Shown piece after piece: positions 22,421 to 23,695 of a stretch of 23,695 nucleotides of DNA. The translations under genes and the position numbers were made by a program. The notes under the pieces were generated by a model. It worked only from the letters and a program-made list of their open reading frames with translations. It was not told the origin of the DNA and made no database searches. The stretch is taken from contig SBBK01000160.1 in NCBI GenBank assembly GCA_005240025.1, positions 1-23,695 on the forward strand, read 5' to 3'. This stretch comes from an archaeon (GTDB lineage: Archaea; Thermoproteota; Nitrososphaeria; Nitrososphaerales; Nitrosopumilaceae). The stretch's first letter is position 1; each line of letters opens with the position of its first letter.

Positions 22421-23305
22421 TTAGCTAATTGTGCTTCCCATCGAATCCACCCATTGTACAACCTCATCAAAGTTGTCGCTTGCAAACTCGGCTTTGATGT
22501 TTTTTGCTTTGGAGCATACTGCAAGGTGCAGGTTTTTGCCGAATTTGGGCTTTATGGAGTTCACAGACTCGGAAAAGAATTTTGCGCCCTCATCCGTTGT
22601 ACAAAATACCACAACCAGCATGAGTCCTTGTTTTTGCTTCCAGATTTTGGTGAGAAATTTTTGCAGATCTATATCATATAGAATATCTATTACGTCAGAC
22701 AGGTCTCCTAGATTCCAGGTCTGCCATCCCTGTGAGCCGAACGCGCATGATGCAGCCCGCGAGTAAAGCTCGCTTTTAGCATCGGCTGCAAACACCAAGA
22801 TGTTTTTTTTAGGGTCAAATTCGTTTTGCGTAATGCTGAGCAGCTGTATCACGTTTGAAACAATATTATTGAATAATTTTGCTTCGGATCTTCCTATTTT
22901 TGCTTTTAGGTACAGATCCTCGACTGCAGATATTGCCGGAAGAATGACCTCGCGGATAACTTTGGTGGTGTCTGCACCAGAATACTGGCAGTTCCGGATC
23001 AACTGATATGTTTTCTGTTGCGAGCCGGAAGTTAGATATTCAAAAAACTTTTCTTTTACGTGAAAATAATCCGCCGGAAATTCCAGCCGTTCCGTGGCAG
23101 TATCTACAAACCAGAGATTGGCGTTGCCTATGTTTTTTTGCCTGATGAGACCTTTGGCTGCAAATATGTTGAGATATTTTGTCATTGTTGCCCTGTTGAT
23201 GCCGAGTTTTTCTGATATCGCCACTCCAGACAGACCGGTTTTTGATTCTGATAAGAGATCAATTAGATTCTGTTGCACTTGATTTTGTTGGTAACCTCTG
23301 GTCAA
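22421..23305 (-). CDS. HTH regulator with degenerate B12-binding-like domains
   Basis: This is a 294-residue protein from TTG 23305. Residues about 12-65 form a winged HTH (VAISEKLGINRATMTKYLNI, then GLIRQKN). A four-helix module follows (EVILPAISAVEDLYLKAKIG near 119-138), as in cap domains of cobalamin-binding proteins. A Rossmann-like part then contains ILVFAADAKSEL and GSQGWQTWNLGD. The order HTH, helical bundle, B12-binding fold is that of CarH/LitR light-sensing repressors. However, the DxHxxG motif that ligates cobalamin is replaced by DAKSEL, so B12 binding is unlikely. It probably senses something else or acts through protein contacts. A TTATTTATGC element near 23331-23340 is a weak TATA box for the TTG. 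It is divergent from the small protein gene at 23463 and may control it. Confidence 0.78.
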   Translation of the reverse strand: MTRGYQQNQVQQNLIDLLSESKTGLSGVAISEKLGINRATMTKYLNIFAAKGLIRQKNIGNANLWFVDTATERLEFPADYFHVKEKFFEYLTSGSQQKTYQLIRNCQYSGADTTKVIREVILPAISAVEDLYLKAKIGRSEAKLFNNIVSNVIQLLSITQNEFDPKKNILVFAADAKSELYSRAASCAFGSQGWQTWNLGDLSDVIDILYDIDLQKFLTKIWKQKQGLMLVVVFCTTDEGAKFFSESVNSIKPKFGKNLHLAVCSKAKNIKAEFASDNFDEVVQWVDSMGSTIS

Positions 23306-23413
23306 AGACGTTTATTGTTATGTCATATTGTTATTTATGCTATTTTTGAGACCGGTGTGATGGGATGTTTGGTTGATTTCATAGAACCCTCTGGGTCAGG
23401 TCAGGCACACAAA

Positions 23414-23450
23414 TAATTTTATATAGTCATAGTACCTTAAAGTACGGTAA
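23414..23450 (+). promoter_or_regulatory. Promoter with 10-bp tandem repeat upstream of the 23463 gene
   Basis: ATTTTATATA (23414-23423) is a strong TATA box predicting transcription from about 23446. Immediately downstream are two adjacent 10-base units, AGTACCTTAA (23431-23440) and AGTACGGTAA (23441-23450), differing at two positions. Sites one helical turn apart over the start point would suit a repressor. Confidence 0.55.
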
Positions 23451-23462
23451 CAGGTAAGTAAT

Positions 23463-23695
23463 ATGCCAAAAGCAGGCTTCAAATCCATCACCGTTTCAGA
23501 AGAGGTCTACGATAGGTTCTATGATATCTTTGAGAAGAACAAGACGGAACTGATGATGAAGGGCGTAAACAGCTTTTCCGGTTATGTTACATATATGCTT
23601 GAGGAGACCATGCAAAAGGACAAAACCTTTGCTCGCTATGCTCCAAAAATGGAAAAGGTTGCAGTCGACGAGGATCGTGTGATTCTAAAAGACAA
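23463..23695 (+). CDS. Small conserved-type protein, N-terminal part (cut by window end)
   Basis: Seventy-seven codons are visible from ATG 23463 and the frame is open to the end of the window. The start PKAGFKSITVSEEVYDRFYD resembles the ribbon-helix-helix opening, with a strand FKSITVS followed by a helix. A second helix then reads NSFSGYVTYMLEETMQKD. This pattern (strand, helix, S-x-S-x-YV helix) is typical of archaeal RHH-type DNA-binding proteins. The remainder (RYAPKMEKVAVDEDRVILKD) leads into an unseen C-terminal region. The gene could be autoregulated through the tandem repeat in its promoter. The RHH assignment is inferred and the full size is unknown. Confidence 0.75.
   Translation, partial: MPKAGFKSITVSEEVYDRFYDIFEKNKTELMMKGVNSFSGYVTYMLEETMQKDKTFARYAPKMEKVAVDEDRVILKD

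Noticed and set aside
1..23695. CRISPR arrays, integrase genes or attachment-site duplications at the three tRNAs
   Set aside because: No regularly spaced repeats, no integrase, and no partial tRNA 3'-end duplicates were seen by eye. Only solo tnpB suggests mobility.

Overview
The window looks like a chromosomal segment of an ammonia-oxidising archaeon (Thaumarchaeota/Nitrososphaeria, probably order Nitrosopumilales). The evidence is archaeal-type aminoacyl-tRNA synthetases (ValRS, PheRS alpha and beta, TrpRS), archaeal CoaD, tRNA genes with bulge-helix-bulge introns, a mitochondrial-type aconitase, stand-alone AsnC ligand-binding and zinc-ribbon proteins, and many TATA boxes centred about 26 bases upstream of start codons (leaderless mRNAs). 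The genus assignment is not secure.

Layout. 1-3304 (+): end of a pterin-4a-carbinolamine dehydratase, a QueD/PTPS-like enzyme fused to an N-terminal nuclease-fold-like domain, and valS. 3307-4883 (-): pdxS-pdxT for pyridoxal phosphate. 4930-6707 (-): a membrane-anchored extracytoplasmic protein translationally coupled to an NnrS-like polytopic membrane protein. 6738-8849: a small accessory patch with a solo TnpB (IS200/IS605 type), a tRNA-Trp with two introns, and a HEPN-like protein. 8949-11219 (-): aconitase. 11408-13114: an unknown protein with a rare strong Shine-Dalgarno site, a small zinc ribbon, an HExxH protein and an AsnC-type domain protein. 13162-13540 (-): an EVE-domain gene broken by at least four frameshifts, with about 350 bp of probable relic DNA beside it. 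13897-14643 (-): a secreted protein followed by a hairpin plus T-run terminator. 14718-17713 (-): pheS-pheT, divergent from trpS across one palindromic TATA box. 18875-21112: two small unknown proteins, coaD and a secreted protein. 21113-23695: an intergenic region with RNA-like hairpins, a 39-residue membrane peptide, tRNA-Ala, a thioredoxin-fold protein, tRNA-Ile with a 16-base intron, an HTH regulator with a CarH-like layout but no cobalamin-ligating His, and the start of a divergent small protein with a 10-bp tandem repeat at its promoter.

Most genes are housekeeping: translation (three synthetases, three tRNAs), cofactors (PLP, CoA, pterin or deazapurine) and central carbon metabolism. 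No large unknown multi-gene system is evident. The most unusual items are the nuclease-fold/QueD fusion, the doubly interrupted tRNA-Trp beside TnpB and a HEPN-like gene, the EVE pseudogene, the symmetric pheS/trpS promoter and the B12-fold regulator lacking its His. All functions come from reading the sequence by eye; no database search was possible.
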